DNA of 7,062 bases, from assembly GCA_003454975.1 (NCBI GenBank), contig DMST01000093.1, positions 21,736 to 28,797 on the forward strand, in the 5' to 3' direction. Source of the stretch: Cytophagales bacterium (lineage in GTDB: Bacteria > Bacteroidota > Bacteroidia > Cytophagales > Cyclobacteriaceae). Below the pieces are notes generated by a model, which saw only the letters and a program-made list of their open reading frames with translations, did not search any database and was not told the origin of the DNA. This document shows, piece after piece, positions 5,644 through 7,062 of the stretch. Each line of letters opens with the position of its first letter. The first letter of the stretch is position 1. The position numbers were made by a program, and so were the translations under genes.

Positions 5644-5675
5644 CAAAGTAAACCGATTGCGTACTCAAATACAAA
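5644..5675 (-). promoter_or_regulatory. candidate lspA promoter (Bacteroidota type)
   Basis: On the minus strand TTTG (5675-5672) is followed after 20 nt by TTACTTTG (5651-5644). This fits the Bacteroidota pattern TTTG at -33 and TAnnTTTG at -7, with one mismatch in the -7 box. Transcription would start near 5637, leaving a leader of about 20 nt before the GTG at 5616. It would exclude the upstream TTG at 5646 as a start. Confidence 0.5.
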
Positions 5676-5725
5676 GCGATTAGCGAGAGCGGTTATTGCC
5701 CTGTAAGTGTGAGTTCGGTTTACTT
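5646..5725. repeat. 11-bp perfect inverted repeat between lspA and purN
   Basis: AAGTAAACCGA (5646-5656) is the exact reverse complement of TCGGTTTACTT (5715-5725), with 58 bp between the arms. The left arm overlaps the candidate lspA -7 box. The right arm, read on the plus strand, has TTG 21 nt before TTACTTAT, so the two arms may be mirrored promoter cores, or two binding sites for one regulator. Confidence 0.5.
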
Positions 5726-5920
5726 ATTGGGGATAGTGGTAAGCGGGTGTCTCTCAGAGAATAAATAGCAATGCGGAGGGTGATATAACACGTTCCTTAA
5801 TTAGTGGACTTTTCCCTAGCCATTTGGTGTAATTCTGTCTACCAAGGAATATGCATGCATTCTATCCCTACTACAAATGGGCTTTTGATTTATACCTTTA
5901 CTGCCAAGAAAAAGCACATC

Positions 5921-6487
5921 ATGATCAAGATTGCGGTATGGGCCAGCGGCAGCGGGTCCAATGCAGAGAATATTGCCAATTACTTTGCCGATAGTGAAGA
6001 TGTTGGGGTTGCCTATATCCTCACCAATAATCCTAAAGCGGGTGTTATTGAACGAGCCCAGCGCTTAGGCATTCCCCATCAGGTATTTACCAATACACAG
6101 TTCCGTGAGGGCACACCCGTTTTGAATGCTATGGAAAGAGCAGGCATCGATTGGGTAGTGCTCGGTGGTTTTATGCGTTTGGTACCCGCCAACGTAGTGG
6201 CAGCCTTTCCAGGCAAGATCATCAACATTCATCCGGCACTGTTGCCCCGCCAAGGCGGCAAAGGCATGTACGGCCATCATGTACATGAGGCGGTAGTAGC
6301 GGCCAGAGATTCGGAAAGCGGTATTACCATTCATGAGGTAAATGAGGTGTACGATGAAGGTCAAATTCTTTTCCAAGCCAGTTGCCCGGTGACCCCGGAA
6401 GACACACCGCAAACGGTGGAGGCTAAGGTGCGTGCGCTAGAGCAGCAATACTACCCCGAAGTGGTCGCTTCGGTGGTTCGGAAATAA
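5921..6487 (+). CDS. purN: phosphoribosylglycinamide formyltransferase (GAR transformylase)
   Basis: PurN transfers a formyl group from 10-formyl-tetrahydrofolate to glycinamide ribonucleotide, the third step of de novo purine synthesis, in the cytoplasm. From ATG 5921 the protein has 188 residues, normal for the family, and starts straight into strand 1: IKIAVWASGSGSN with the phosphate-binding GSGSN (10-14). The catalytic triad is intact: Asn102 and His104 in INIHPALLP and Asp145 in YDEGQI. Other family marks are LTNNPKAGVIERA (35-46) and GGFMRLVP (82-89). In-frame ATGs upstream at 5855 and 5918 exist; 5855 would add 22 residues without family similarity, while 5918 would add only one residue and cannot be excluded if the frame allows it. 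purH follows 43 bp after the stop on the same strand, but with its own likely promoter box. Confidence 0.95.
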   Translation: MIKIAVWASGSGSNAENIANYFADSEDVGVAYILTNNPKAGVIERAQRLGIPHQVFTNTQFREGTPVLNAMERAGIDWVVLGGFMRLVPANVVAAFPGKIINIHPALLPRQGGKGMYGHHVHEAVVAARDSESGITIHEVNEVYDEGQILFQASCPVTPEDTPQTVEAKVRALEQQYYPEVVASVVRK

Positions 6488-6499
6488 GGCCGAATTACC

Positions 6500-6507
6500 T
6501 ACTTTTG
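6500..6507 (+). promoter_or_regulatory. Bacteroidota-type -7 box for purH
   Basis: TACTTTTG matches TAnnTTTG at all fixed positions and is followed by C, as is common in the phylum. It lies 23 bp before the purH ATG, giving a leader of roughly 15-18 nt. The -33 element is weak: TTCG at 6477-6480, at a 19-nt spacing. Initiation here would make purH transcription partly independent of purN. Confidence 0.55.
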
Positions 6508-6530
6508 CAGCTTAATTTTCAAAAAGGACC

Positions 6531-7062
6531 ATGGCTTCGCGCAAAATCACCAACGCTCTTGTTTCGGTATTTTATAAGGACAACTTAGGGCCAATTGTGC
6601 AGCGTCTGCACGAATTGGGTGTTACCCTGTACTCTACCGGAGGTACTCAGAAATTTATTGAGGATCAAAACATCCCCGTGCAGCGGGTAGAAGACCTCAC
6701 CGGGTATCCTTCCATATTGGGCGGCCGGGTAAAGACCTTGCACCCTAAAGTGTTTGGCGGTATTCTGGCCCGCCGGGAAGAGGGTGGTGACCAGCAAGAG
6801 GTTACTGAGTATGAGATTCCGTACTTCGATTTGGTGATTGTAGACCTCTACCCCTTTGAAGAAACGGTAGCCGGAGGCGGCACACCGCAAGAAATCATCG
6901 AGAAAATCGACATCGGGGGAATTTCCCTGATTCGCGCGGCAGCCAAAAACTTTGCCGATGTACTGATAGTCTCTTCGCGTGAGCAATACAGCACTTTGGA
7001 ATCTTTGCTGAACGAAAAGAACGGCAGCACTGACCAGAGCGATCGCCGGCGGTTTGCTGCCC
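6531..7062 (+). CDS. purH: bifunctional AICAR transformylase / IMP cyclohydrolase (3' partial)
   Basis: PurH carries out the last two steps to IMP: formylation of AICAR with 10-formyl-tetrahydrofolate and closure of FAICAR. The first 177 residues are visible, about one third of the usual 500-530, and the frame runs open off the window. They cover most of the N-terminal MGS-like IMP cyclohydrolase domain: STGGT (35-39), GGRVKTLHPK (64-73), DLVIVDLYPF (100-109) and IDIGGISLIRAAAKN (126-140), all well conserved. The transformylase domain lies beyond the edge. The ATG at 6531 gives the standard N-terminus (ASRKITNALVSV) and has an AAGGA-like sequence just upstream. It follows purN, which uses the same formyl donor, so the two fit one pathway cluster. 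Confidence 0.96.
   Translation, partial: MASRKITNALVSVFYKDNLGPIVQRLHELGVTLYSTGGTQKFIEDQNIPVQRVEDLTGYPSILGGRVKTLHPKVFGGILARREEGGDQQEVTEYEIPYFDLVIVDLYPFEETVAGGGTPQEIIEKIDIGGISLIRAAAKNFADVLIVSSREQYSTLESLLNEKNGSTDQSDRRRFAA

Larger units (their letters stand above)
5617..5920. other. divergent lspA/purN intergenic region
   Basis: These 304 bp hold the lspA promoter (minus strand) and an 11-bp perfect inverted repeat (arms 5646-5656 and 5715-5725). The rest, 5726-5920, must contain the purN promoter. The best box is TACCTTTA at 5893-5900, one mismatch from TAnnTTTG, but it lacks a -33 partner. The purN frame stays open from 5804 without family similarity. No extra gene, tRNA or recognised riboswitch is visible. 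Confidence 0.55.

Noticed and set aside
5851..5860. ATGCATGCAT palindrome
   Set aside because: It is a 10-bp self-complementary run of a simple alternating kind, with no partner site or context suggesting function.
5804..5920. Longer N-terminus for purN from 5804 or ATG 5855
   Set aside because: PurN homologues begin at the first beta-strand, matching ATG 5921. The extra residues show no family similarity, and a -7-like box at 5893-5900 falls inside them.
6585..7030. Minus-strand open frames opposite purH
   Set aside because: The plus strand encodes an unmistakable PurH N-terminus; the antisense frames are by-products of its codon use.
1..7062. CRISPR array, tRNA, rRNA, intact IS element or phage genes
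   Set aside because: No regularly spaced direct repeats, no cloverleaf-like or rRNA sequence, no transposase, integrase or phage structural motifs are visible on either strand.

Overview
The window looks like chromosomal DNA from a member of the Bacteroidota. A Lewinella/Saprospiria-type marine heterotroph is my best guess, but that is inference. Three things support the phylum. LspA carries the long periplasmic insert and GNxIDS motif that I associate with Bacteroidota homologues. Start sites mostly lack strong Shine-Dalgarno sequences, and several have boxes resembling the Bacteroidota -7 element TAnnTTTG. The first gene is a PD40 beta-propeller protein of a kind common in the phylum. I see no rRNA, tRNA, CRISPR array, intact mobile element or replication origin.

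Layout, left to right. (1) Bases 1-1482 (+) hold the 3' part of a gene for a PD40 propeller fused to an alpha/beta hydrolase; its 5' end is outside the window. (2) Bases 1403-2128 (-) hold a beta-class carbonic anhydrase that is visibly more AT-rich than its neighbours and overlaps the hydrolase gene tail-to-tail by 80 bp. (3) Bases 2129-2444 are a gene-free stretch with a terminator and possible coding debris. (4) Bases 2445-3317 (-) encode an acidic YD-repeat protein without a signal peptide. (5) A divergent spacer with ATTGGT-like boxes leads into sbtA-sbtB (+, 3466-4735), a sodium/bicarbonate symporter and its PII-like regulator. (6) lspA (-, 4927-5616) ends inside its own terminator hairpin. 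(7) purN (+, 5921-6487) is followed by purH (+, 6531 to the window end), the two folate-dependent formyl-transfer enzymes of purine synthesis.

The most notable theme is inorganic carbon. SbtA imports HCO3-, SbtB gates it according to adenine nucleotides, and the nearby carbonic anhydrase interconverts HCO3- and CO2. In cyanobacteria this set belongs to the CO2-concentrating mechanism. Nothing in this window indicates autotrophy, so here it more likely supplies HCO3- to carboxylating enzymes (inference). The purine genes to the right are a separate unit; purH has a recognisable Bacteroidota-type -7 box of its own.
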